From Chitinophagaceae bacterium (GTDB lineage Bacteria > Bacteroidota > Bacteroidia > Chitinophagales > Chitinophagaceae): a stretch of DNA of 64,000 bases. The stretch covers positions 1-64,000 of the forward strand of contig JAFMJI010000001.1 in assembly GCA_017853575.1 (NCBI GenBank), written 5' to 3'. Made by a program: the position numbers and the translations under genes. The notes under the pieces are model-generated. The model was not told the DNA's origin and ran no database searches. It was given only the letters and a program-made list of their open reading frames with translations. This document shows positions 8,048 to 17,037 of the stretch, piece after piece; the stretch's first letter is position 1, and each line of letters starts with the position of its first letter.

Positions 8048-10987
8048 ATGTTGAAACTGAAAATTAGATGGACCCCATGGCCTAAAACAATTCTATTGGT
8101 TTTTGGCGTATTTGCAATTCAACCCCTTTTCGCGCAAGTCAACATAACTTTTGATTTAAAAAAACCAAAAATTTACGAAGACAGAAAACTTCCATCAGAG
8201 CTTACACCTGATAAAAAAATTGGCCCAATAAAACGTTTAAAAGAAAACATTTTTTCTCATTATAATTTTTATTTTAATTCCAACCAAAAAATTGAAAAAA
8301 TTGTACTGGCAGCGAAACAATCACACAAAGACACTTTCAATACCCTCCTTTCCTTTTACAACTACAGTTTAAATACAACTGCTCAGCAACAACAAGAACT
8401 GGATTCAGTTATCATAAAAGTGAACAACGGAGTTCTGCTGCACGACTTAAGAAACGACTGGGTGGATGATTTATACTATCTAATGGGGAAATCATATTTC
8501 TTTCAAAAGAAATTTGATTCAGCCTATGATGTATTCCAATACATCAATTATAATTTCCAGCCCAAGGATAGATCTGAGCGAGGCTACGAAAAGACAATTG
8601 GCTCTAATTTAAATAGCAAAGGAAATGTTTATACCATTTCATCAAAAGAGTCAGGAGGCATAGGTCATAAGCCCATTCGAAATGAAACAATCCTTTGGAT
8701 TATTAGAACATTGATTGAGCAAAACAACGATGATGATGCCAGAAGCATGATGGAAACGTTGGTGAGGGATGTAGATTTTCCAAAAAGACTCCGACCTCAT
8801 CTAAACGAATTGAAATCCTATTGGTTTTATAAAATTCAGCAATATGATTCTTCGGCCAGATTTCTGGAAGAAGCCTTACCGGTTTGCATCAACAAGCAGG
8901 AAAAAGCAAGAATGTTTTACCTGATAGCACAGCTTTATGCTAAATCCAATAACAAAGAAGCGGCAAATGAGGCATTTGAAAAATCAATTGGACTCACAAC
9001 AGATCCCGTGATGGCAGCATATGCAAAGATTTATCAAATCAGCCTTGCATCCAACAACAAAGACAGAAATATAAAAATAGAGGAAGATGTAAAGGCATTA
9101 ATAAAATTAGCCAATAGAGAAAAATACATCTCTTACAGACCCATCATTTATGCGGCGGCAGGTGAAATGGAATTATCTAGAGACAGTGTCATGAGAGCGA
9201 TTGAGTTACTGGAACAAAGCAACAAATTCAATTCAGTTGATCCTGATTTAAAGTTAAAAAACAATTTAACAATTGCCACTTTGGCTTTTGCAAACAAAAA
9301 ATATACGCTTGCAAAAAAATATTTTGACAGTACTTCTAATACACAACCAGGGTTTACCAAAGAGCTTGAAATAAAAAAATCAATTGTAACGGATCTCGCC
9401 AATGCACTATCGATTGTTGAAACAGAAGACAGCCTTCAGATGGTTGCAGCAATGAATGAAAAACAGAGAGACGTATACATCAAAGAATATCTCAAAAAAC
9501 TCAAAAGGGAAGAAGGTCTCAAAATTGATTTAAACAGCACAGGATTAGAGGCAAAAAAGAACAACTTGCTGGAAGACAGAAACAATGATCTGTTCCAAAC
9601 CCAGGGGAAATCAGGTGAGTGGTACTTTAACAACCCGACGCTTAAATCGCAGGGAAGTATAACTTTCAAAAACAAATGGGGAAACAGGCCAAACGAGGAC
9701 AATTGGAGAAGAAGCAATGCGAATTCGGGTGTTCTCAAAATGAATGCAAAAGTAAATGAACAGGGTGCTGCTGATGCTTCAAAAGAAAATAAAAATAATT
9801 TAACAGGAATCAGTTTTGACAACCTTCTTGATAATCTGCCAACAACTCCTGAAAAACTTCTTCAATCGAATAAAAAGAAATCAGAGGGTATTAAAATGCT
9901 AGCAACTCTTTATAAAGACAAACTGGGTGATTGCAAAGAATCTATTTACTGGAACAATCAACTTCTTAATATTCAACCTGATTCTACATCCATCAGTCAG
10001 ATATATTTTGATCTTGCATTTTGTTACAAACAATTGGACAGTTCAGATCAGGCAAAGCATTTTACTGATTTACTGATTAAACAATCGCCGAATGGAAATT
10101 TGACCAAACTCCTGCTGAATCCAAAAGCGTCAGAGAAACAGGATAAAATCAAAGAAACAACAATTGAAAAAAAATACACTGAAATTTATAACCAATTTAT
10201 AAGTGGGGATTTCAACAAAGCACTCGCAAATAAAAAAATAGCTGATTCAATTTATGGAGACATCTATTGGACTCCCCAACTACTTTATATAGAATCTGTA
10301 TACTACTTGAAAGAAAGAAAAGATAGCTTGGCCATTGCTACACTAACAAAAATCGAAACCATCGCCCCATCTTCCCCTCTTGCAACCAAATCAAAAATCC
10401 TCAAAGAAGTGTTAAAGAACAGAGATTCGATTGAAACAAATTTGAAAGCAATGAAAGTAACTCGCATGAAAGACGACGAAGTTGAAGTGGTTGTAGAAAG
10501 ACCTAAGATAGTACCCAAGCGAATGATCCGTGATGACAACAATTTGCTTAAGAGAGACTCCACCAAATTGATTGCTGAGTCAGAGAAAAAAATCATCACC
10601 CCCTCTTCATTTCAATTTGACCCAAAGGAAGCATATGGAGTGATTATGATAATGAACGGCGTGGACGTTGTTTATATTAATGAGGCAAAAAGGGCATTAT
10701 CAAGATACCATGCTGAGAAGTTTTACCAAAAGAATTTTACAATAAGAAATGATAAAATTGGCGAAACACCCTATATTTTGATTAGCTTATTTACGGATGC
10801 AGCAGATGCACTTGCATATGTTGAAAAGACCAAACCGGTTGCGGCCAAAGAAATTTTTCCATGGCTTCCCGCAGATAAATACAGCTTCTATATTGTATCT
10901 CCGGGCAACTTGAAAAAAATGTTGGAGGACAAAGAAACAGCGAAATACATAGAGTTTCTAAAGACACAGTTTCCAGGAAAATTTTAG
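8048..10987 (+). CDS. Type IX secretion protein PorW/SprE-like, TPR-rich
   Basis: A large exported helical-repeat protein of 979 residues from the ATG at 8048, which yields a clear signal peptide (positive MLKLKIRW, hydrophobic stretch, cleavage around FAQ). A TTG at 7970 would put 26 extra residues ahead of it and is rejected. After the signal comes the PorW/SprE-type segment with SHYNFYFNSNQKI, then repeated tetratricopeptide-like helices and a C-terminal domain. SprE/PorW proteins are needed for type IX secretion and gliding in Bacteroidota; many are lipoproteins, but no lipobox cysteine is seen here. It is followed 45 bases later by PBP1A. Confidence 0.85.
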   Translation: MLKLKIRWTPWPKTILLVFGVFAIQPLFAQVNITFDLKKPKIYEDRKLPSELTPDKKIGPIKRLKENIFSHYNFYFNSNQKIEKIVLAAKQSHKDTFNTLLSFYNYSLNTTAQQQQELDSVIIKVNNGVLLHDLRNDWVDDLYYLMGKSYFFQKKFDSAYDVFQYINYNFQPKDRSERGYEKTIGSNLNSKGNVYTISSKESGGIGHKPIRNETILWIIRTLIEQNNDDDARSMMETLVRDVDFPKRLRPHLNELKSYWFYKIQQYDSSARFLEEALPVCINKQEKARMFYLIAQLYAKSNNKEAANEAFEKSIGLTTDPVMAAYAKIYQISLASNNKDRNIKIEEDVKALIKLANREKYISYRPIIYAAAGEMELSRDSVMRAIELLEQSNKFNSVDPDLKLKNNLTIATLAFANKKYTLAKKYFDSTSNTQPGFTKELEIKKSIVTDLANALSIVETEDSLQMVAAMNEKQRDVYIKEYLKKLKREEGLKIDLNSTGLEAKKNNLLEDRNNDLFQTQGKSGEWYFNNPTLKSQGSITFKNKWGNRPNEDNWRRSNANSGVLKMNAKVNEQGAADASKENKNNLTGISFDNLLDNLPTTPEKLLQSNKKKSEGIKMLATLYKDKLGDCKESIYWNNQLLNIQPDSTSISQIYFDLAFCYKQLDSSDQAKHFTDLLIKQSPNGNLTKLLLNPKASEKQDKIKETTIEKKYTEIYNQFISGDFNKALANKKIADSIYGDIYWTPQLLYIESVYYLKERKDSLAIATLTKIETIAPSSPLATKSKILKEVLKNRDSIETNLKAMKVTRMKDDEVEVVVERPKIVPKRMIRDDNNLLKRDSTKLIAESEKKIITPSSFQFDPKEAYGVIMIMNGVDVVYINEAKRALSRYHAEKFYQKNFTIRNDKIGETPYILISLFTDAADALAYVEKTKPVAAKEIFPWLPADKYSFYIVSPGNLKKMLEDKETAKYIEFLKTQFPGKF

Positions 10988-11032
10988 GCAATCCTTTAAA
11001 AATATCTTTCAGCTTTTGATTAGCTTTACTGC

Positions 11033-13438
11033 ATGGCAGTGAATGAGAAAAAGTCTTTTCAACCCACCAAAGCAGTTAAAGTTTTCTGGAAAATATTTCT
11101 ATACGCTTGGGGGTCTTTTTTTCTATTGATTTTTTTGATCTACGTAGGTCTGTTTGGAAAACTTCCTTCTATTGAAGAGCTAGAGAACCCCTCCATGATG
11201 TCATCCTCTGAAATTTATGCAGACGATGGGACATTGATGGGTAAGTTTTATTTGAAAGATCGAATCAATGTAAAATACCAAGATATTTCTCCTTTTGTAA
11301 TTCGTGCTTTGATTGCAACGGAAGATGAAAGATTTTACGAACATTCAGGCATTGATATCAAAAGTCTCATCAGGGCAATTATATTTCTTGGTCGTGAAGG
11401 TGGAGCAAGCACCATCACTCAACAAACTGCAAAAGCATTGCTTGGACAGCAAAGTAGAAAAAGTGTAACAAGGGTAATTGAGAAACTAAAAGAATGGATT
11501 GTTGCCATCAGGTTAGAAAAGAATTTTACGAAGGAAGAAATCATTACTCTCTATCTAAATATGGTCAATTATGGAGAGGAAACATATGGAATAAGAAATG
11601 CTGCTAAAACATATTTTCAAAAAGAACCTGGACAGTTGGCTGTAGAAGAAGCTGCAGTATTGGTGGGCGTTTTAAAAGGTTCAACAAGGTATAACCCAAG
11701 AAGAAATCCAAAGGCAGCCATGTCTCGTCGAAACACTGTACTTGACCAAATGGTGAGGAATGATTTTCTAACCAAAGAAGAGGCAAAGTCATTAAAGATG
11801 GCTCCCATTCAGTTAAAGTATTTGAAGATGGATGAGAATTCCGGCATTGCTCCTTATTTCCGGGAAATGCTGCGAGAAGATTTAAAAGAGTGGTGCAAGC
11901 AAAATGAAAATCCTACAACAGGTGAACCATATGATTTATATAGGGATGGATTAAAAATATTTACAACCATCAATCCAAAAATGCAAGAGTATGGAGAGAT
12001 AGCAGTTTACAGACATATGCAGAATCTTCAAAAAGTATTCAACAACCAATACAACATCAAAGATGGTTCAGTATGGAAAACCAAAGAAGGAAAAGCAGTG
12101 CTGGAAGCGGCCATGAAGCAAACGGATAGATGGAAAAATATGAAGGAGGAAGGAATAGATGAGGAAGAGATTAGAAAAGCTTTTCTTGAGCCAGTAAACA
12201 TGAAAGTATTTGCATGGAATGAAAAGAGGGAAAAAGATACCATACTCTCCCCCATTGACTCTATTCGCTACCATAAACAAATCATGCAAATTGGCCTCTT
12301 GTCTATAGACCCACTGACCGGTGAAGTCAAGGCATGGGTTGGAGGAAGCAATTTCAAGCGATTCAAATTTGACCACGTTAATATTAATACCAAAAGACAA
12401 GTTGGATCAACTTTTAAGCCATTGCTTTATACACTAGCGGTAAAAAATGGATTCAGGCCTGAAACAGAATTACCGAATGGACCAATCGACATGGGTGGAA
12501 AAATGATTGATGGAACAGGTGGACCAATGGCAGTATGTTTGGCATTTTCAAAAAATCCAGGAGCAGTTTATTTAATCAATCAATTGAGCGTGAAAAGAAC
12601 TGTTGATTTTGCCAAAGAGTGCGGAATTGTAAACACCATACCTCCTTACCCATCTATTGCATTGGGTTCTGCAGATTTATCATTGATTGAAATGGTACAA
12701 GCATTTAGTATGTTTCCTGGAAGAGGATTCAATGTGAAACCATATTACATTAGTAGAATTGAAGACAGAAATGGAAATGTGTTGGCTTCGTTCAGAACAC
12801 AAACCAAAGAAGTAATCACTGAAGGCGAAGCGTATATAATGACTAAAATGCTTCAGGGAGTTGTTGATTTTGGAACTGGAAGCTCATTAAGATGGGCTTA
12901 TGGAGTGAACAACGAAGTTGCTGGAAAAACCGGAACCACCAATGACAATGCGGATGGATGGTTTATTGGTTTTAGTCCACAGCTCCTCTCTGGTGTTTGG
13001 GTTGGATGCGACGATCCATTTTTAAGAATGTTGTATACGGCAGGTGGATCACAAATGGCCATGCCTGCTTGGGCATATTATTACCAGCAAGTTTTTAATG
13101 ACAGAAGTTTAAATATAGATCCGAACGCAAGGTTCAGCCCACCGGCTAACATGCAAAATGAAATGCTCTTCAATATGGATTCATTAAAAACTTCTGGTGA
13201 AGTCTTGCCTGTGGAAGGAGAAGATGGTTATAAGCCAGAAGAACTTGTTGAAATTCCAATCAGTACAGGCAAGGAAAAAGTCGTGTCTGAATCACAAAAA
13301 TTTGAAGACCCTAATCTTCCTACAGGAACTCCAAAACCAACACCTGCGCTTCCAAACGAACAACAGAAGCCTGTTAATTTGGTAGATACTTCTAAAAACA
13401 AAAAAACGACACCAAAAAGAATTTTTGGTAAAAACTAA
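11033..13438 (+). CDS. Penicillin-binding protein 1A (bifunctional)
   Basis: This 801-residue enzyme polymerises and crosslinks peptidoglycan in the periplasm. One membrane anchor lies at about residues 19-41. The GT51 glycosyltransferase has its catalytic acid E97 in ATEDERFYEH and the motif GGASTITQQ near 123-131. The transpeptidase has S459-x-x-K462 (GSTFK), S506-x-N508 and the K632-T-G motif (GKTGTTND). A Pro/Lys-rich tail follows. The gene lies between PorW and the RlpA-like gene, whose stop it overlaps by four bases. Confidence 0.95.
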   Translation: MAVNEKKSFQPTKAVKVFWKIFLYAWGSFFLLIFLIYVGLFGKLPSIEELENPSMMSSSEIYADDGTLMGKFYLKDRINVKYQDISPFVIRALIATEDERFYEHSGIDIKSLIRAIIFLGREGGASTITQQTAKALLGQQSRKSVTRVIEKLKEWIVAIRLEKNFTKEEIITLYLNMVNYGEETYGIRNAAKTYFQKEPGQLAVEEAAVLVGVLKGSTRYNPRRNPKAAMSRRNTVLDQMVRNDFLTKEEAKSLKMAPIQLKYLKMDENSGIAPYFREMLREDLKEWCKQNENPTTGEPYDLYRDGLKIFTTINPKMQEYGEIAVYRHMQNLQKVFNNQYNIKDGSVWKTKEGKAVLEAAMKQTDRWKNMKEEGIDEEEIRKAFLEPVNMKVFAWNEKREKDTILSPIDSIRYHKQIMQIGLLSIDPLTGEVKAWVGGSNFKRFKFDHVNINTKRQVGSTFKPLLYTLAVKNGFRPETELPNGPIDMGGKMIDGTGGPMAVCLAFSKNPGAVYLINQLSVKRTVDFAKECGIVNTIPPYPSIALGSADLSLIEMVQAFSMFPGRGFNVKPYYISRIEDRNGNVLASFRTQTKEVITEGEAYIMTKMLQGVVDFGTGSSLRWAYGVNNEVAGKTGTTNDNADGWFIGFSPQLLSGVWVGCDDPFLRMLYTAGGSQMAMPAWAYYYQQVFNDRSLNIDPNARFSPPANMQNEMLFNMDSLKTSGEVLPVEGEDGYKPEELVEIPISTGKEKVVSESQKFEDPNLPTGTPKPTPALPNEQQKPVNLVDTSKNKKTTPKRIFGKN

Positions 13439-13860
13439 TCTGTTTTTGCTGGTCTGATTTCAGGTGGCTTTACGACAACGACACTTACATTGATAATACC
13501 ACTTCCGGTATAACCAAGTTTCTTTGCTGCACCTGTTGGCAAATCAATGATGCGTGGATTTCTGTGATGAAGTCGATCGTTCACACGAACAATAATTGAT
13601 TTTCCGTTTTTCAAGTTTGTTACTTTTACTTTGGTGCCAAGAGGAAGCGTATTATGAGCACAGGTCATTTTATCTTGACTAAAAATCTCGCCACTTGCAG
13701 TTTTTCTGCCAACAAATTTATCTGCATAGTAACTCGCAACGCCTACTGCAGAATCCACCACTGGCACAAGACGGTAATTCGGTTTGGTTTGAGAAAATGC
13801 TATCTGAAGCATGCAAAAGAACAGGCCAGTGAATATTGTCTTTAAATTTTTGACTGGCAT
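13435..13860 (-). CDS. RlpA-like septal ring protein (DPBB domain)
   Basis: 141 residues with an N-terminal signal peptide (to about residue 23) and a double-psi beta-barrel. The domain shows the RlpA signature ASYYADKFVGRKTASGE, a CAHNTLPLG block and VNDRLHHRNPRIIDLP with conserved aspartates. RlpA proteins cleave naked glycan strands at the septum in some species. There is no SPOR domain, so septal targeting is not obvious. It converges on PBP1A; a TAGCTTTG box lies 20 bases upstream of its start. Confidence 0.9.
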   Translation of the reverse strand: MPVKNLKTIFTGLFFCMLQIAFSQTKPNYRLVPVVDSAVGVASYYADKFVGRKTASGEIFSQDKMTCAHNTLPLGTKVKVTNLKNGKSIIVRVNDRLHHRNPRIIDLPTGAAKKLGYTGSGIINVSVVVVKPPEIRPAKTD

Positions 13861-13880
13861 AATAAATGTTTAACTTCATA

Positions 13881-13888
13881 CAAAGCTA
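13881..13888 (-). promoter_or_regulatory. -7 box TAGCTTTG (rlpA-like gene)
   Basis: It fits TAnnTTTG and ends 20 bases before the RlpA-like start. No convincing -33 element is present. Confidence 0.45.
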
Positions 13889-13961
13889 AATTTTTAGTTT
13901 TAAGCATGGTGTTAAAATGGCAAAATGCTATCAATCAATGACTTAAGATCTGAAAAGCAAG

Positions 13962-14585
13962 TTGAATAAATATTTTTTGATACCAATTCTGTTGTTCATT
14001 TCTAACAACGCATTTAACCAGGTGGATCATTTGGTCGAATTAAAATCCCGTGTACCAAACATTCGATATGCGTTGATGTATGCAACAGATGAAAATTTCA
14101 CAGGAAAAAGAATTTATCCCAAAAACACAAATCAGACCTACCTCGTGAAAGATGCAGCAGACGCGTTGAAAAAAGTTGCTGTAGAACTTGAGAAAACCGG
14201 AATAGGGATTCTGGTTTGGGATGCATATCGTCCACATGCAGCAACTGTAAAATTTTGGAAATTGATTCACGACGAAAGATATGTTGCCAATCCAGCAAAA
14301 GGAAGCGGGCATAATCGAGGCATTGCCATAGATATGACACTGTACAAATTAAGTTCAGGTGATATGATTGAAATGCCCACTGGTTTTGATAATTTCAGTG
14401 ACACTGCCCATCATGATTTCATGCAATTGAACAAAGAAAAAATCAACAACAGGTCAATCTTGAAAACCATCATGGAAAAAAATGGATTTCAATCTTTCCA
14501 AACAGAATGGTGGCATTATTCATGGCCTAACAACAAAGAGTATATGGTTCTAAATATTCCATTTAAAAAAATAAAAAAACAATAA
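13962..14585 (+). CDS. D-alanyl-D-alanine dipeptidase (VanX/DdpX type)
   Basis: 207 residues of peptidase family M15D, which hydrolyses D-Ala-D-Ala. The zinc ligands are all present: H117 and D124 in SGHNRGIAID and H185 in EWWHYSW, with catalytic E182. The N-terminus (KYFLIPILLFISNNAF) is a signal peptide, so it acts in the periplasm on muropeptide fragments or free dipeptide. No ATG exists before residue 38, so the start is the TTG at 13962, or a CTG at 13950. It lies two bases before the SDR gene and may head the same operon. No vanHA ligase is nearby, so resistance is not implied. Confidence 0.88.
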   Translation: MNKYFLIPILLFISNNAFNQVDHLVELKSRVPNIRYALMYATDENFTGKRIYPKNTNQTYLVKDAADALKKVAVELEKTGIGILVWDAYRPHAATVKFWKLIHDERYVANPAKGSGHNRGIAIDMTLYKLSSGDMIEMPTGFDNFSDTAHHDFMQLNKEKINNRSILKTIMEKNGFQSFQTEWWHYSWPNNKEYMVLNIPFKKIKKQ

Positions 14586-14587
14586 AC

Positions 14588-15361
14588 ATGCTGCTGAAAG
14601 ACAAAAATATCATCATCGCTGGAGGTACCAGTGGCATTGGATTGGCAGCAGTTAACTATTTTATAGAGCAAGGAGCAAATGTCGTTTCAATAGGAAAATC
14701 AGGAGATGAAAACTTACCTCATGCAAATACACAATTGCAATGGTTGTTTGGAGATCTAAGAAAAGAGGAGACTATTCAGCAGGCTATCAAAATTTGTATT
14801 GATCATTATAAAACAATCGACGGACTATTACATGTTGCTGGCGGAAGTGGCAGAACTTTTGGAGATGGTCCCTTGCATGAGCTCACAGAAGAAGGATGGG
14901 AAAAAACATTCCAGTTGAATGCTACATCTAATATGCTGACTAATAAGGCAATTATTAATGTGATGATGCATCAACATCATGCAGGTTCTATAGTAAATAT
15001 TTCATCCGTGTTGGCATCACATCCATCTCCACATTATTTCACTACACATGCCTATGCTGCAGCAAAAGCAGCCATCATTGGACTTTCAAAAAGTACAGCT
15101 GCCTATTATGCTGATAAAAATATCCGAATCAATGTTATTTCACCCGGATTGGTTGATACACAGATGTCATCCAGAGCAAAATCAAATAATGCGATCATGC
15201 AATTCATACAAACAAAACAACCATTGGATGGAGGCAGAATCAGTCATCCCAATGATATTGTAGGAATGGCCGCATTTTTACTCTCTGATCAAGCTAGGTT
15301 TATCACAGGACAAGAAATTCTGATTGATGGAGGATGGTCGATCAGCGATGGGCAGTTTTAA
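14588..15361 (+). CDS. SDR-family NAD(P)-dependent oxidoreductase
   Basis: 257 residues of a classical short-chain dehydrogenase. The cofactor motif GGTSGIG is at residues 12-18 and the catalytic set S140, Y156 and K160 (YAAAK) is complete, with INVISPGLV after it. The substrate is unknown, a sugar or hydroxy acid being plausible from the neighbours. It is the first of five closely spaced genes (gaps 10, 5, 11 and 2 bases), so it probably serves the same pathway as the ROK, SIS, MetE-like and metallohydrolase proteins. Confidence 0.9.
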   Translation: MLLKDKNIIIAGGTSGIGLAAVNYFIEQGANVVSIGKSGDENLPHANTQLQWLFGDLRKEETIQQAIKICIDHYKTIDGLLHVAGGSGRTFGDGPLHELTEEGWEKTFQLNATSNMLTNKAIINVMMHQHHAGSIVNISSVLASHPSPHYFTTHAYAAAKAAIIGLSKSTAAYYADKNIRINVISPGLVDTQMSSRAKSNNAIMQFIQTKQPLDGGRISHPNDIVGMAAFLLSDQARFITGQEILIDGGWSISDGQF

Positions 15362-15371
15362 TTAATGTTAT

Positions 15372-16250
15372 ATGCAAGCAATCGGAATAGATTTAGGAGG
15401 AACAAGAATCAAAGCAGTGCTGATCAATGATCAAGGTGAAATTCAAGATGAGATCATCACTGAAACCAAAGAAGAAAATCAGCAATGGAAAGAAGATGTA
15501 AAATATACTGTTGAGCAACTTTCCTCAAAAAGCACAAATTCGGTTGTAATTGGATTAAGTGCGCCTGGTATACCAAACAATGAAAACAAAGCGATTGAAT
15601 TTTTGCCTGACCGCTTACAAGGAATTGAGGGGTTTGTGTGGCAAACACATCTTTCAAGGCCAACATTTGTAATCAATGATGCAATCGCAGCGCTATCAGC
15701 AGAAGCATCATTTGGCTCAGCCCGTGACTGCGAACATGCAGTTCTCATTACAATTGGAACAGGTGTTGGCGGGGCAATAATGATCAATAAAAAAATTTAC
15801 CAGGGGGCGTATCAAAAAGCAGGACATATTGGACACATGTCTGTTAACATGGATGGAGATCCAGATATATGTGGCATGCCCGGAAGCCTAGAAGAGGCCA
15901 TAGGAAATTATTCTATTTCGAAAAGAAGTAATGGAAAATTTCATGATACCTTAGAATTATTGGAGTCGTTAAAGAATAATAATTCAGAAGCAAAAGAAAT
16001 TTGGGAAAAGTCAGTCAAATCCCTGGCAGTGAGTATTGCATCCATCAGTAATATATTATCACCAGAAAAGGTGATACTAGCTGGAGGAATTACAAAAGCA
16101 GGGGATGTATTAATGCATCCATTGCGTACATTCATGGATCAGTACGAATGGAGAGCAGGCGGAAAACAGCTCAACATAGAAATCGCAACATTTAGTGACA
16201 AAGCTGGTGCAATTGGGGCAGCAGCTTTTGCATTGTCAAATATAAAATAG
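15372..16250 (+). CDS. ROK-family sugar kinase-like protein
   Basis: 292 residues. The ATP-binding motif DLGGTR is at residues 7-12, a likely catalytic D103 lies in INDAIAAL, and the second phosphate motif GTGVGG is at 129-134. The family's zinc-binding CxCGxxGCxE is reduced: only C167 remains in CGMPGSLEE, while H152 and E174 are kept. There is no helix-turn-helix, so it is a kinase rather than a NagC-type repressor. It would phosphorylate a hexose or amino sugar, with the next gene (SIS) as a natural partner. Sugar specificity is unknown. Confidence 0.87.
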   Translation: MQAIGIDLGGTRIKAVLINDQGEIQDEIITETKEENQQWKEDVKYTVEQLSSKSTNSVVIGLSAPGIPNNENKAIEFLPDRLQGIEGFVWQTHLSRPTFVINDAIAALSAEASFGSARDCEHAVLITIGTGVGGAIMINKKIYQGAYQKAGHIGHMSVNMDGDPDICGMPGSLEEAIGNYSISKRSNGKFHDTLELLESLKNNNSEAKEIWEKSVKSLAVSIASISNILSPEKVILAGGITKAGDVLMHPLRTFMDQYEWRAGGKQLNIEIATFSDKAGAIGAAAFALSNIK

Positions 16251-16255
16251 CAGCA

Positions 16256-17026
16256 ATGAGTGAGATAAAGCAATACATAGAAAAAAGCAGGGAAATTATT
16301 GAAAAAATAGCCGCACAGGAAGATAAAATTGAACAGGCAGCAAATCTTTTTTCATCAACCATCCTTTCAGGTAGAATGGTGCATGTATTTGGCTCTGGAC
16401 ATAGTAGGATCATGGTTGAGGAAATGTGGCCCAGGTATGGCTCATTCCCTGGATTCAATCCGATTGTTGAGCTATCACTCACCTTCCACAATTTAGTGGT
16501 AGGAGCAAATGGACAGAGACAGGCTATGTTTCTGGAGAATGTAAGCGGTTTTGCAGAAAGAATATTGAGAAATTTCAAATTATCAGAACTGGATAGTGCC
16601 TTGGTTATCTCCTCAAGTGGCACCAACATAGTTCCTGTAGAAATAGCAGAAATTTTTCAACAAAATAAAATCAAGGTTGTAAGCATTATCACGAAAGCAC
16701 ATTCTGATAAAAGCAAAAGCAAGAGAAAAGACGGTAAAAAACTTTCAGATTTTTCAGACATCATATTAGATACTGGCGCTCCCGTTGGAGATGCAATGAT
16801 AGAAATTGAAAACCTTAAAACACCTGTATCACCTGGATCTACACTAGGAGGCGTCATATTGATCAATTCAATCAAAGCCAGGGTAGCATCTTTACTCACA
16901 AAAGCCGGTCATCCTCCAACAGTGTTATCTGCAGCAAACAAAGTGGGCGAGCAAAAAGCAGTTGAGCTGTTTGAGAATGCATACGACGAGCATGCAAAAA
17001 GATTATCCAAACTTTATCAATTTTAA
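16256..17026 (+). CDS. SIS-domain phosphosugar-binding protein (UPF0309-like)
   Basis: 256 residues with a sugar-isomerase fold. The sugar-phosphate loop VFGSGHSR lies near residues 42-49 and a second SSSGTN block near 119-124. It resembles the uncharacterised UPF0309 group, not MurQ or GlmS. It may isomerise, or cleave an ether from, the phosphorylated product of the ROK kinase five bases upstream. It has no DNA-binding domain, so it is not an RpiR-type regulator. Confidence 0.85.
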   Translation: MSEIKQYIEKSREIIEKIAAQEDKIEQAANLFSSTILSGRMVHVFGSGHSRIMVEEMWPRYGSFPGFNPIVELSLTFHNLVVGANGQRQAMFLENVSGFAERILRNFKLSELDSALVISSSGTNIVPVEIAEIFQQNKIKVVSIITKAHSDKSKSKRKDGKKLSDFSDIILDTGAPVGDAMIEIENLKTPVSPGSTLGGVILINSIKARVASLLTKAGHPPTVLSAANKVGEQKAVELFENAYDEHAKRLSKLYQF

Positions 17027-17037
17027 AAAATTATGTA

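Noticed and set aside
13962-14585. Vancomycin-resistance cluster
   Set aside because: Only a VanX-type dipeptidase is present; no vanH, vanA or two-component genes adjoin.
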